A stretch of DNA of 64,000 nucleotides, from assembly GCA_040752275.1 (NCBI GenBank), contig JBFMFH010000007.1, positions 1-64,000 of the forward strand. Direction: 5' to 3'. The translations under genes were made by a program, and so were the position numbers. Source of the stretch: JBFMFH01 sp040752275. GTDB taxonomy: Bacteria; Acidobacteriota; Vicinamibacteria; Vicinamibacterales; JAKQTR01. Every line of letters begins with the position of its first letter. Position 1 is the stretch's first letter. Positions 1 through 8,465 of this stretch are shown one piece after another. Under the pieces are notes generated by a model that saw only the letters and a list, made by a program, of their open reading frames with translations, did no database searches and was not told where the DNA came from.

Positions 1-35
1 GCGCGCCCGGAGCGCACGACTGACCCGGATCCTCG

Positions 36-63
36 ATCCCGAATCCCGAATCCCGAATCCCGG
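36..63. repeat. Heptanucleotide tandem repeat, ATCCCGA type
   Basis: Four consecutive 7-nt units (three ATCCCGA, then ATCCCGG) fill this stretch. Nearly the same 28-nt block recurs at 62495-62522. The unit length is not a multiple of three and the block lies outside genes. It belongs to a family of heptamer arrays scattered through the window. Function unknown. Confidence 0.85.
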
Positions 64-65
64 CT

Positions 66-130
66 AGACGTCTTGAAGGCCCAGATCCGTTGCAGATGAG
101 TCAAGTTTCGCTCGGGCCTTCAAGACGTCT
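66..130. repeat. 17-bp perfect inverted repeat (long hairpin)
   Basis: AGACGTCTTGAAGGCCC at 66-82 is the exact reverse complement of 114-130, with a 31-nt spacer. It lies beyond the 3' end of the leftward radical SAM gene. It could be a transcript-end hairpin or a REP-like element. No T-tract follows, so a classical intrinsic terminator is not supported. Confidence 0.75.
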
Positions 131-132
131 TC

Positions 133-151
133 GCCCCGCCGCAGGCGGGGC
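133..151. repeat. GC-rich hairpin
   Basis: An 8-bp perfect stem (GCCCCGCC / GGCGGGGC) closes a 3-nt loop. It sits between two larger inverted repeats downstream of the leftward gene ending at 222. It could help end transcription, but no T-run is present. Confidence 0.6.
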
Positions 152-167
152 AAAGCCAACACTGTGA

Positions 168-226
168 ACTAGCGAGGCGGAGCCGCCCCGACACGCCTCG
201 GTGGTCTGAGGCGGAGCCTCGCTAGT
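168..226. repeat. 11-bp inverted repeat overlapping a stop codon
   Basis: ACTAGCGAGGC at 168-178 is the reverse complement of GCCTCGCTAGT at 216-226. GGCGGAGCC occurs next to both arms, and GAGGC-GGA-GCCTC (209-221) is itself palindromic. The right arm contains the stop codon (222-224) of the leftward radical SAM gene. REP-like; function unknown. Confidence 0.65.
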
Positions 227-1430
227 AGATGAACTCCCCGACATCGTACGTGGCCATCTGTGGCGGCGGCCCCTGAAAGCGAAGGCCGGCCCGGATCGCG
301 CGCTGCTGGGTTTGTCGCGCGTCCGCGTCGAGAGGCAGGATGTCGGCAGCGGCGGCAAGAGCGGGGTACGGAGTTCCCGGCACCTCGACGAGGTCGCTGA
401 AGTAGAGCAGATCGCCGGCGCCGAGGTCCATCGCGTTCAGTGCGGCGACCGTGTCGACCAGGTGGGCGGCGGCAAAGCGGGTCCCGCCCAGTCCGGTCAT
501 CACGATCACACCGACCTGGACGCCGGCGGTCTTGATGCACCGGACGGTGTCAATTGCGTCGGCGGCCCGGCCAGGTTTGCGGGCGAAAGCCAGCAGTGGG
601 TCGTGTCCCGACTCGAGTCCGACGTACACCCGCCGCAGACCCAGGTGACCGAGCAGCCGGTAGTCGCCGGCGGTCTTCCTGGTTCCCGTGAAGCCATCGA
701 CGAAGGCGAACACTCCGCGCCGGATCGCATCGACCTCCTCGACCAGCGTCTCAAAGACGGGAACCAGTGTGCTCATCGGCACGGCAAGGGCGTTGGCCGA
801 ACCGAGGAAGATACCTCGCGACCGGAGATGCACGGACTCGCCGAGGTAGTCGAGTACCGACCCGACATGAGCCTTGAACTCCTCCGGCGATCGGACGCGG
901 TACCTGTCGTGGTAGAGGTCGCAGAACGTGCACGTGTTGAACGAACAGCCTTCGGTGGCCTGCAACACGAGCGACAGGTACTGATCGGGCGGGAGGATGC
1001 CCACGGGACGGTAGAGACGGGCGAAGCGCTCGGCGTCTCTCCGGGCTGCGCCTGCATCGAAGCGTCCATTCAGGTCCAGCAACGCGTCGGCTTCGCGCAG
1101 GACCACGGACTCGAGCGGGCTGTCCCATACCCACGCAGGCGACACCATGTCGGCGCGGACCGCGACGGCGAAGCTGGCGGCCTCGTCCACGACGCGATCG
1201 GCCGCCTCCGGCAAGAGGCGCCTGCGGCGGTGGGCCGGCCCGTCCTGGCGCTTCTCGAGCACCTCGCCGGAGAGTCCTCGACGCCAGGTGGCCCCGTCCC
1301 GGACCATGCTGTACAGCCGGCCGCCGCGGTCCCAGGCCGCTACCGTAGTGTCGTTCAAACTGACGGCGACGGAGTGGGGTTTCAGGCTCAGGACCCAGGT
1401 GTTGTGCCCGGCGCGGCCGCGAAGGACCAT
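222..1430 (-). CDS. Radical SAM superfamily protein
   Basis: The 402-residue product carries a radical SAM cluster motif at Cys162, Cys167 and Cys170 (GCSFNTCTFC). This CX4CX2C spacing occurs in several radical SAM groups, whereas CX3CX2C is the commonest form. The three cysteines would hold the [4Fe-4S] cluster that cleaves S-adenosylmethionine. The first 140 residues match no domain I recognise. The barrel continues to about residue 360 (GVIVMTGLGG near 330). The start is an ATG 45 bp from the divergent HAD gene; a longer upstream reading frame exists but would cross that gene. Substrate unknown. No maturation partner is adjacent. Confidence 0.8.
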   Translation of the reverse strand: MVLRGRAGHNTWVLSLKPHSVAVSLNDTTVAAWDRGGRLYSMVRDGATWRRGLSGEVLEKRQDGPAHRRRRLLPEAADRVVDEAASFAVAVRADMVSPAWVWDSPLESVVLREADALLDLNGRFDAGAARRDAERFARLYRPVGILPPDQYLSLVLQATEGCSFNTCTFCDLYHDRYRVRSPEEFKAHVGSVLDYLGESVHLRSRGIFLGSANALAVPMSTLVPVFETLVEEVDAIRRGVFAFVDGFTGTRKTAGDYRLLGHLGLRRVYVGLESGHDPLLAFARKPGRAADAIDTVRCIKTAGVQVGVIVMTGLGGTRFAAAHLVDTVAALNAMDLGAGDLLYFSDLVEVPGTPYPALAAAADILPLDADARQTQQRAIRAGLRFQGPPPQMATYDVGEFIY

Positions 1431-1475
1431 GGGGACTCCAGTATAGCGGGGTCTGGAGTACAGTGAGCCTACACG

Positions 1476-2180
1476 ATGGGCCGCACACGATATTCGACCG
1501 CGTTCCTCGATGCCGGCGGCGTGCTCGTGAACCCGAACTGGGCACGGACCGTCGAGGTCCTCGCGCGGCATGGCGTCGTGGTCGACGCCACCGCCCTGGC
1601 CGCTGCCGAGCCTGCCGTGAAGCGACAGCTCGACGTCGCCCCGATGGTCCGCGCGACGAACGACGAACAGCGTGGGTTCCTCTATTTCGATCTGATCCTG
1701 TCTCGGGCCGGTATCGTCCCCTCGCGCGAGACCGATGCGGCGCTGGCCGAGCTCAAGAGGTACCATGACGTGGAGAACACCTGGGACAACGTCCCGAACG
1801 AGGTGGTTCCGGCGCTCGAGCGGCTGCGCGCCGCCGGCCTGCGGATCATCGTCGTGTCGAACACGAACGGCACGCTGCGGCGTCTGTTCGAACGGGTGGG
1901 CCTTGCGCCGTTGATTGACGGGCTGGTGGACTCGAGCGAGGAGGGGATCGAGAAGCCCGACCCGCGGCTGTTCCATATCGGACTCGATCGATTCGCCGCG
2001 GACGCGTCTTCGACGATCCACTGTGGCGACCTCTACCAGATCGACGTGGTCGGCGCGCGATCCGCGGGTCTTCCTGCCGTGCTGCTCGATCCTGCCGGCA
2101 TGTACGAGGGTGTCGACTGTTTGCGGGTCCGTTCGCTCGGGGAGTATGTCGAGCAGCTCCTTCGCGGGGACTTCGACTGA
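1476..2180 (+). CDS. HAD-superfamily hydrolase
   Basis: The 234-residue protein has the HAD core: nucleophile motif FLDAGGVLV (Asp12), Ser/Thr motif VVSNTNGT, the lysine region EKPDPRLF, and the acidic motif GDLYQIDVVGA. The usual second Asp of motif I is replaced (D-A-G-G), as in YihX-like and haloacid-dehalogenase-like members, so a small-molecule phosphatase or dehalogenase is possible. It has no signal peptide and is probably cytosolic. It is divergent from the radical SAM gene and lies 21 bp before the exported amidohydrolase. Substrate not predictable from sequence. Confidence 0.85.
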   Translation: MGRTRYSTAFLDAGGVLVNPNWARTVEVLARHGVVVDATALAAAEPAVKRQLDVAPMVRATNDEQRGFLYFDLILSRAGIVPSRETDAALAELKRYHDVENTWDNVPNEVVPALERLRAAGLRIIVVSNTNGTLRRLFERVGLAPLIDGLVDSSEEGIEKPDPRLFHIGLDRFAADASSTIHCGDLYQIDVVGARSAGLPAVLLDPAGMYEGVDCLRVRSLGEYVEQLLRGDFD

Positions 2181-2201
2181 AGGACGGAAAGGGGTGCGTC
2201 A

Positions 2202-3674
2202 ATGAAGCAGATCGTCCTCGCATCGCTGGCTGCGATGATGGCCGCCGGACACGTGTCGGCACAAACGGCACCAGCCAGCGTACTGCTAAAGGCCCAGCGG
2301 GTCTTCACCGCGACAGACCGGCAGGTCCACGAAGGGTGGGCGGTGCTGGTCACGGGCGACATCATCGCCGAGGTCGGACCCGCGTCCGCGATCCGGGCAC
2401 CTCAGGGAACGACCGTCATCGATCTGCCAGGCCAGACGCTGCTGCCCGGCTTGATCGAGGCGCACGCCCACATCTTCCTGCACCCGTACAACGAAGCGCT
2501 CTGGAACGATCAGGTGCTGAAGGAGACCCTGGCCTACCGGACCATCAGGGCCGTCAAACACTGCGAGGCCCTGCTCCTGTCCGGCTTCACTTCCGTGCGC
2601 GACCTGGGGACCGAGGGCGCCGAGTACGCGGACGTGTCGATTCAGCAGGCGATCAACGAAGGGCTGATTCCGGGCCCGCGCCTGCAGGTCGCCACCAAGG
2701 CCATCGTCGCCTCGGCCAGCTACGGGCCTGGGCCGAAGGGATTCGCCACGAACGTTGGCCTGCCGACAGGCGCCGAGGAGGTGACGGGCGCCGACCAGAT
2801 GCGGTGGGCCGTCCGCGATCAGATCGGCCACGGTGCCGACGTCGTCAAGCTGTATGCCGATTACCGTCGTGGTCCGGGCGGCTCCACGAAGCCGACCCTG
2901 ACGCTCGAGGAGATGCGCGTCGCGGTCGAGGAGTCAACGTCGGCTGGCCGGCCTGTCGCCGTCCATGCGGCCACGCCCGAGGGCATGATGAACGCCGTCC
3001 TCGCCGGCGCGTACACGATCGAGCATGGCTACTTCGGGTCTGACGAGGTCTTCGAGGCCATGGCGGCCAAAGGGGTGGCCTTCTATCCCACGCTTGCCGC
3101 GCAGGAAGCCTCGGCCATCTACAATCAGGGCTTCCAGCCCGGCGTGTCGAGACCGACCTCGTCGATGCTGGAAGGCCGCCGTGCGTTCGAGTCCGCCCTC
3201 AAGCACGGCGTCATCATCGGCCTGGGCTCGGATGTCGGGGTGTTCGCGCACGGGACCAGCTCGCGGGAGCTCGAGCTGATGGTCGAGTACGGGATGACGC
3301 CGATCCAGGCTCTGCTCGGGGCGACCGCCGTCAATGCCAAAGTCATGGGCTGGGGTGACAGGCTCGGTCAGCTCAAGGCGGGCATGCTCGCCGACATCAT
3401 AGCCGTGCGCGGCGACCCGACGAAGGACATCTCGGCAGCACGCTCGGTAGCGTTGGTCATGAAAGACGGAAAGATCTACAGAAAACAGACAGAAGACAGG
3501 AGACAGAATACAGAAGACAGAATGGCAAGACTCGCGCTGATCGCGCGAGCTTCGGTCGTCTTCTTGGAGAACACTGTGGTCGGCCGTTCAGGCCGACTCG
3601 CCCCATTCTGTCTTCTGTCTCCTGTATTCTGTCTTCTGTCTATGTCTTCTGCATCCTCGCCCAACTGTCCTTGA
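2202..3674 (+). CDS. Exported imidazolonepropionase-like amidohydrolase
   Basis: The protein opens with a signal peptide (about residues 1-20, cleavage after HVSA). It then has the metal-dependent hydrolase fold: an N-terminal beta-sandwich, the HAH metal pair (His88, His90), a VVKLYADY lysine candidate, VAVHA and IEHGY histidines, and GLGSDVG with the catalytic Asp. This matches the imidazolonepropionase-like/prolidase-type amidohydrolase group, which acts on small amides or dipeptides in the periplasm. The conserved domain ends near residue 427. The last 63 residues are read from a heptamer array, the spacer and an inverted copy of the array, so they are probably an acquired tail. Substrate unknown. 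Confidence 0.85.
   Translation: MKQIVLASLAAMMAAGHVSAQTAPASVLLKAQRVFTATDRQVHEGWAVLVTGDIIAEVGPASAIRAPQGTTVIDLPGQTLLPGLIEAHAHIFLHPYNEALWNDQVLKETLAYRTIRAVKHCEALLLSGFTSVRDLGTEGAEYADVSIQQAINEGLIPGPRLQVATKAIVASASYGPGPKGFATNVGLPTGAEEVTGADQMRWAVRDQIGHGADVVKLYADYRRGPGGSTKPTLTLEEMRVAVEESTSAGRPVAVHAATPEGMMNAVLAGAYTIEHGYFGSDEVFEAMAAKGVAFYPTLAAQEASAIYNQGFQPGVSRPTSSMLEGRRAFESALKHGVIIGLGSDVGVFAHGTSSRELELMVEYGMTPIQALLGATAVNAKVMGWGDRLGQLKAGMLADIIAVRGDPTKDISAARSVALVMKDGKIYRKQTEDRRQNTEDRMARLALIARASVVFLENTVVGRSGRLAPFCLLSPVFCLLSMSSASSPNCP
3488..3522. repeat. Heptanucleotide array, GACAGAA type (left copy)
   Basis: Five 7-nt units (GACAGAA, GACAGGA, GACAGAA, TACAGAA, GACAGAA) start just where the amidohydrolase domain ends and are read as its C-terminal tail. 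An inverted copy sits at 3606-3640. Confidence 0.9.
3606..3640. repeat. Heptanucleotide array, TTCTGTC type (right copy)
   Basis: Five 7-nt units (TTCTGTC, TTCTGTC, TCCTGTA, TTCTGTC, TTCTGTC) form a near-inverted copy of 3488-3522. The two arrays could pair into a long hairpin between two convergent genes. The right array abuts the glnS stop codon at 3640-3642. The same unit recurs five times at 54379-54413. Confidence 0.9.
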
Positions 3675-5340
3675 GGGGGACGGCCCGGTTGAAGACGAGT
3701 CTCCCTGGCCGGCTGTCGGTGTCCACGCAGAAGTAGCCCAGACGCTCGAATTGGTACCGCTCGCCCGGCTTCGCACCAGCCAGGCTTGGCTCGACCGGCA
3801 CGGCGGGCAGCACCTCGAGCGACGCCGGGTTGAGCGAGGCTCGCCAGTCTCCGCCGTCGGCTTCGTCGCCCGGCGTCGGATTGGTGAACAGCCGATCGTA
3901 CAGCCGCACTTCGGCCGTGAGGGCCCGGTCAGCCGCAACCCAGTGCAGGGTCGCCTTCGGCCGGCGTCCGTCTGGTGCGTTGCCGCTCCTGGTGGCCGGG
4001 TCGTACGAACATCGCAGTTCGACGATCTCCCCGTTCTCGTCCTTCACGACGCGCGTGCAGGTCGCGAAGTACGTGCCGCGCAGCCGGACCTCGCGGCCCG
4101 GCGCGAGGCGGAAGAACTTCTTCGGCGGATCCTCCATGAAATCGTCGCGCTCGATGTAGATCTCCCGAGAGAACGGAACCTGGCGCATACCCGCACCCGG
4201 ATCTTCCGGGTTGAGCGGGATGTCGATCTCCTCGACCTGGCCTTCCGGGTAGTTCTCGATGACCACCTTGAGCGGCCTGAGGACCGCCATGGCTCGAGGC
4301 GCGCGCCTGTTGAGATCGTCGCGAAGCGTGTCCTCCAGCAGCGCCACGTCCACCAGATTCTCGCGCTTGGCCACCCCGATACGCGCCGCGAACTCCCGGA
4401 TCGACTCGGGAGTATAGCCGCGCCGCCGGAGCCCGGAGATCGTCGGCATCCGGGGGTCGTTCCAGCCAGAAACCACGCCCTCCTGAACGAGTGCCAGCAG
4501 CCGCCGCTTGCTCATGATCGTGTAGCTCAGGTTCAGGCGGGCGAATTCGATCTGCCGCGGCATGTTTGGAACGGTGCAGTGCTGGACACACCAGTCGTAC
4601 AGCGGCCGGTGATCCTCGAACTCGAGGGTACAGAGGGAATGCGTGATTCCCTCGATGGCATCCGACAGGGCGTGGGCGTAGTCGTACATCGGGTAGATGC
4701 ACCACGCGTCCCCCGTCCGATGATGGTGGGCGCGGCGGATCCGGAAGAGCGTCGGATCGCGCAGGTTGATGTTCGGTGACGCCATGTCGATCTTCGCGCG
4801 GAGCGTGTACGCGCCGTCCTCGAAGTCGCCCGCGCGCATCCGGCGGAACAGGTCGAGGCTCTCTTCGGGCGGGCGGTTGCGGTACGGGCTCTCGCGCCCC
4901 GCCTCCGTGAGCGTCCCTCGATGCTCCCGCACTTCATCGGGCGTCAGGTTGTCCACGTAGGCGAGCCCCTTCTGAATCAACTCCTCGCCCCAGATGTAGA
5001 GCCGTTCGAAGTAGTCCGAGGCGTAGTACTCGCGGTCCTCCCAGTCGAAGCCGAGCCAGCGAACGTCCTCCTTGATGGAGTCGACGTACTCCACGTCCTC
5101 TTTGGCGGGGTTCGTATCGTCGAAGCGCAGGTTGCAGCGGCCGCCGAATTCCCGTGCCACGCCGAAGTTCAGGCAGATTGATTTGGCATGGCCGATGTGA
5201 AGGTACCCGTTCGGCTCCGGCGGGAAACGGGTCTGCACTCGCCCGCCGTGCTTTCCGCTCGCCGTGTCCTCTGCAATGATGGCCCGAATGAAGTCCAGCG
5301 GCCTGGCATCTCCGGCCGCCCCATCGCCGGTGTCTCCCAT
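3640..5340 (-). CDS. glnS: Glutaminyl-tRNA synthetase
   Basis: The 566-residue protein is a class I synthetase that charges tRNA-Gln in the cytosol. HIGH is at residues 48-51 (PEPNGYLHIGH) and the KMSKS-type loop is MSKR at 276-279, followed by the GlnRS/GluRS anticodon-binding beta-barrels. Length and motifs match bacterial GlnRS; the C-terminus ends in a heptamer array. This start is chosen by homology. Its only purine-rich upstream element, GGGAGG, is 14 nt away, which is poor. The frame stays open for 81 codons upstream to an ATG with a strong AAGGAG, so a longer membrane-anchored form is possible (next entry). Confidence 0.93.
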   Translation of the reverse strand: MGDTGDGAAGDARPLDFIRAIIAEDTASGKHGGRVQTRFPPEPNGYLHIGHAKSICLNFGVAREFGGRCNLRFDDTNPAKEDVEYVDSIKEDVRWLGFDWEDREYYASDYFERLYIWGEELIQKGLAYVDNLTPDEVREHRGTLTEAGRESPYRNRPPEESLDLFRRMRAGDFEDGAYTLRAKIDMASPNINLRDPTLFRIRRAHHHRTGDAWCIYPMYDYAHALSDAIEGITHSLCTLEFEDHRPLYDWCVQHCTVPNMPRQIEFARLNLSYTIMSKRRLLALVQEGVVSGWNDPRMPTISGLRRRGYTPESIREFAARIGVAKRENLVDVALLEDTLRDDLNRRAPRAMAVLRPLKVVIENYPEGQVEEIDIPLNPEDPGAGMRQVPFSREIYIERDDFMEDPPKKFFRLAPGREVRLRGTYFATCTRVVKDENGEIVELRCSYDPATRSGNAPDGRRPKATLHWVAADRALTAEVRLYDRLFTNPTPGDEADGGDWRASLNPASLEVLPAVPVEPSLAGAKPGERYQFERLGYFCVDTDSRPGRLVFNRAVPLKDSWARMQKT

Positions 5341-5583
5341 GGATTGATTGTAATCCTCCCGCTGTTCCCGCTGTTCCCGCCGCATTTCGAGGACATTGCG
5401 CTGGCCCGGGTTGTAGAGGGACAGCAGCTCGAGGAGAGGCGAGACCCCGCTGCCCGGACTTGCTCTGCGGCGGCGGTAGTAGATCCAGCCACGTTCCTCG
5501 CACCAGAGGAGGAGCCGGTCCGCCGCCAGCAGGGCGATGAGAATCACCACAAGCCAGATCAGCCAGGACAACCACGCCGGCAT
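5341..5583 (-). other. In-frame upstream extension of glnS, DUF6191-like small membrane protein
   Basis: These 81 codons run without a stop into glnS. They encode one transmembrane helix (about residues 5-21), a WCEERGWIYYRRR segment and a conserved-looking tail with NPGQRNVLEMRREQ. The pattern resembles small single-pass proteins of the DUF6191 kind, which normally stand alone. The ATG at 5583 has AAGGAG five bases upstream, far better than the glnS start. Either GlnRS is made as a membrane-anchored fusion, or the small gene has lost its stop codon (real or by sequence error). The family match is from memory. Confidence 0.6.
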
Positions 5584-5703
5584 CGTCTCTCCTTGTTCGC
5601 TCCAGGTCCTCGCCCACGCTCCCGCCGGTCCCGTCGCGAGTATATGCCCGATGCTCCCGGTTCTGAGTAGAATGCTCCCAAACGCTCCCGCCGGAGATGT
5701 TCC

Positions 5704-8361
5704 ATGAAGAATCAGCGCATCGCCTCGATTGCCGGTGCCGTGCTCCTCGCTGGCCTGGCCTCCGTCGTGTCCAGCCAGGAACCCCGTTTCAGCGAGTCTC
5801 TTCTCGAGCGCCTGGCATGGCGGAACCTCGGGCCTTATCGCACCGGGGCTTGGCTCACGGCAATCACCGTTCCTGAAGCGCCGCAGCGGTCGCACCTGTA
5901 CACCTTCTATGTCGGCGCTCGAAACGGCGGCGTCTGGAAAACCGTGAACAACGGCACCACCTTCGAGCCGGTCTTCGACGCGCAGTCGTCCCTGTCCATC
6001 GGCGCCATCGACGTCGCGCCTTCCAACGAGAACATCGTCTGGGTCGGGACGGGAGAAGCCTACAGCGCGCGCAGCTCCTATTCGGGCGACGGCGTCTACA
6101 AGTCGACGGACGCGGGCAAGACCTGGACCCACATGGGCCTCCGAGACACCCATCACATCGCGCGCATCGTCATCCATCCGAAGAACCCGAACGTGGTGTG
6201 GGTCGCAGCGATGGGACATCTGTTCAGCCGCAATGAAGAGCGGGGTCTCTTCAGGACCGAGGATGGCGGTCGGACGTGGCAGAAGGTCCTCTACGTCGAC
6301 GACACCACCGGTGTCATCGATCTCGTGATCAGCCGCAAGAACCCGAACGTGCTGTTCGCGGCCACCTACGAACTGAAGCGGACGGCGTGGGATCTCGATA
6401 TCGGCGGCCCCGGCAGCGGGATCTGGAAGTCCACCGATGGGGGCCGGAGGTGGACGAAACTGGCCGGCGGGCTGCCGGCTGGCCGACTGGGCCGGATTGG
6501 CATCGACATGTACCAGGCCAACCCCAAGATCCTGTACGCCATCATCGAGAATGCCAACCTCCGCGAACCGACGGTGCAGGAAGCCCAGCGAGACAAGACC
6601 CGTCCGAAACCCAGTGAGTTCGTGGTCGGCAACCAGGTCTACCGGACCGACGACGGCGGCAGGACCTGGCGGCGCACGCATGGCGAGGACCTGACCATCG
6701 GCAGCAAGGCGGCATACTCGTTCAACATCATCCGCGTGGACCCCGGCGATCCGAATCATGTGGCGGTCATCTCGGATGCCATGCCGAACTCATCCGACGG
6801 CGGCAAGACCTGGCAGGGCACGTCGTGGCCGTCGCGAAGCATGTTCGTCGAGGCATTCGGCGACTTTCGGGCGTTCTGGTGGGATCAGCAGAATCCCGAT
6901 CGCATCATCGTCGGCAGCGACGGCGGCTTGAATGTCTCGTACGACCGGGGCAAGACGGTCGATCACTACCTGAATCTGCCCCTGGGTGAGATCTACGCGG
7001 TCGAGGCCGACATGGACGATCCCTACAACATCTACGGCGGATTCCAGGACCACGATTCGTGGAAGGGTCCGAGCAACGGCTGGTCGGGTCGCATCAGTGT
7101 GACCGACTGGGTGACTGTGGGCGTCGGCGACGGGATGTACAACCGGGTCGATCCCTCGGACTCGCGCTGGCTGGTCAACACGCGTGAATTCGGCTCGCAT
7201 CGGCGGATCGACCAGAAGCTGAGGACGATGACCGACATCATGCCGAAGCGCCCGGCCGGCCAGCCGCCGCTCCGGTGGAGCTGGATCGCGCCCATCGTGC
7301 TCTCTCCGCACAACCCGGCCATCCTCTACACCGGCGCGCAGGTGCTGCTGCGATCGCTCGACCGCGGCAACAACTGGCAGGAGATCAGCCCCGATCTGAC
7401 CACGGACAACAGCGACAGGACCTTCGGCCGCGGCAACATCCAGCACTGCACGATCACCACGATCTCCGAGTCGCCCGCCGCCGCGGGCGTCATCTGGGTG
7501 GGAACCGACGACGGGAGGGTGCAGGTGACGCGCACGCACGGCGCAGCGTGGGTCGATGCCACATCGGCCATCGAGAAGGTGGGGGGGCCGGCCGACCGCT
7601 GGGTGAGCCGCGTCTTCGCCTCGAGCCACGAGGCCGGAACCGCGTATGTGGCAAAGACCGGGTTCCGGAACGACGACTTCAAACCGTACCTGTTCAAGAC
7701 AACCGACTACGGTGCGACGTGGACGTCGATCGCCAACGGCCTGCCCAGCCAGCCCATCAACGTGGTCTGGCAGGATCGGAAGAACAGGAACCTGCTGTTC
7801 GTGGGAAACGACAAGGGCGTTTGGGTCTCGATCGACGACGGGCATCAGTGGGCACAGATGAAGGGCAACATGCCGGCGGTGCCGGTGCACGACCTGCTCG
7901 TGCATCCCCGGGAGCACGACCTGATCGTCGGGACCTACGGCCGCGCCTTCTACATCACCGACGTCTTCGTGCTGCAGCAGCTTGACGAGAAGGTCCTCGG
8001 CGAGGACATGCACCTCTTTGAAATTGAGTCGCGGGCCCCGCTGCAGTCCAGCGGGTGGGGCAACTACGAGTTCTACGGAGATCGCTACGCGTCAACGCAG
8101 AACGAGCCGAATGCGATCACTATCGCCTACTACCTGCGGGACGCCGGCCAGCGCAAGGTCAGCGTGACCGTGGCCGATCTCCGGGGAGTGCTTGTACGAA
8201 CGCTCGAAGGGACGTCACTGCAGGGTCTGAACGCCGTCCGGTGGGATATGCGAGACGGCAAGCGGATGCTCCAGCCCTACGGCGAGTATCTCATCACGCT
8301 CGAGGTTGACGGCCGGAAGTTCGTCAAGACGGCAAGGATCCGGCAGCCCGCGCGCCCTTGA
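5704..8361 (+). CDS. Exported BNR/Asp-box (sortilin VPS10-like) beta-propeller protein
   Basis: The 885-residue protein starts with a signal peptide (about residues 1-24, ending VVSSQ). It contains many Asp-box motifs (S/T-x-D-x-G-x-T-W), for example STDAGKTW, TEDGGRTW, TDDGGRTW, SSDGGKTW, SLDRGNNW, TTDYGATW and SIDDGHQW. The Asp-box series marks one or two BNR/VPS10-like beta-propellers. The last 90 residues look like an Ig/FlgD-like fold (VRTLEGTSLQGLNAVRWD). Such proteins are common in acidobacteria and are thought to be periplasmic or surface glycan- or peptide-active, but the activity is unknown. GGAGATGTTCC precedes the ATG. Monocistronic. Confidence 0.85.
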   Translation: MKNQRIASIAGAVLLAGLASVVSSQEPRFSESLLERLAWRNLGPYRTGAWLTAITVPEAPQRSHLYTFYVGARNGGVWKTVNNGTTFEPVFDAQSSLSIGAIDVAPSNENIVWVGTGEAYSARSSYSGDGVYKSTDAGKTWTHMGLRDTHHIARIVIHPKNPNVVWVAAMGHLFSRNEERGLFRTEDGGRTWQKVLYVDDTTGVIDLVISRKNPNVLFAATYELKRTAWDLDIGGPGSGIWKSTDGGRRWTKLAGGLPAGRLGRIGIDMYQANPKILYAIIENANLREPTVQEAQRDKTRPKPSEFVVGNQVYRTDDGGRTWRRTHGEDLTIGSKAAYSFNIIRVDPGDPNHVAVISDAMPNSSDGGKTWQGTSWPSRSMFVEAFGDFRAFWWDQQNPDRIIVGSDGGLNVSYDRGKTVDHYLNLPLGEIYAVEADMDDPYNIYGGFQDHDSWKGPSNGWSGRISVTDWVTVGVGDGMYNRVDPSDSRWLVNTREFGSHRRIDQKLRTMTDIMPKRPAGQPPLRWSWIAPIVLSPHNPAILYTGAQVLLRSLDRGNNWQEISPDLTTDNSDRTFGRGNIQHCTITTISESPAAAGVIWVGTDDGRVQVTRTHGAAWVDATSAIEKVGGPADRWVSRVFASSHEAGTAYVAKTGFRNDDFKPYLFKTTDYGATWTSIANGLPSQPINVVWQDRKNRNLLFVGNDKGVWVSIDDGHQWAQMKGNMPAVPVHDLLVHPREHDLIVGTYGRAFYITDVFVLQQLDEKVLGEDMHLFEIESRAPLQSSGWGNYEFYGDRYASTQNEPNAITIAYYLRDAGQRKVSVTVADLRGVLVRTLEGTSLQGLNAVRWDMRDGKRMLQPYGEYLITLEVDGRKFVKTARIRQPARP

Positions 8362-8465
8362 TTGGCGGGGCCCGGCGTGGTATCACTTGGCTTCCCAGCC
8401 GAGCAGTAGACGGCACGATTCCGTCCGGGCACCGCTGACCCGGCGTGGAGATGAGGAGACCCGGT

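Noticed and set aside
312..1466. Long rightward frame opposite the radical SAM gene
   Set aside because: It mirrors the real gene in a GC-rich background, has no ribosome-binding site and no family motif.
1431..2021. Extension of the radical SAM gene upstream to 2021
   Set aside because: The extension would cover most of the HAD gene on the other strand and its residues match nothing; the ATG at 1430 fits the 45-bp divergent gap.
3751..4779. 342-codon frame opposite glnS
   Set aside because: Shadow of glnS; Arg/Pro/His-rich composition without motifs.
5668..5673. TAGAAT as a -10 element for the BNR protein gene
   Set aside because: No acceptable -35 at 16-18 bp; too weak to list as a promoter.
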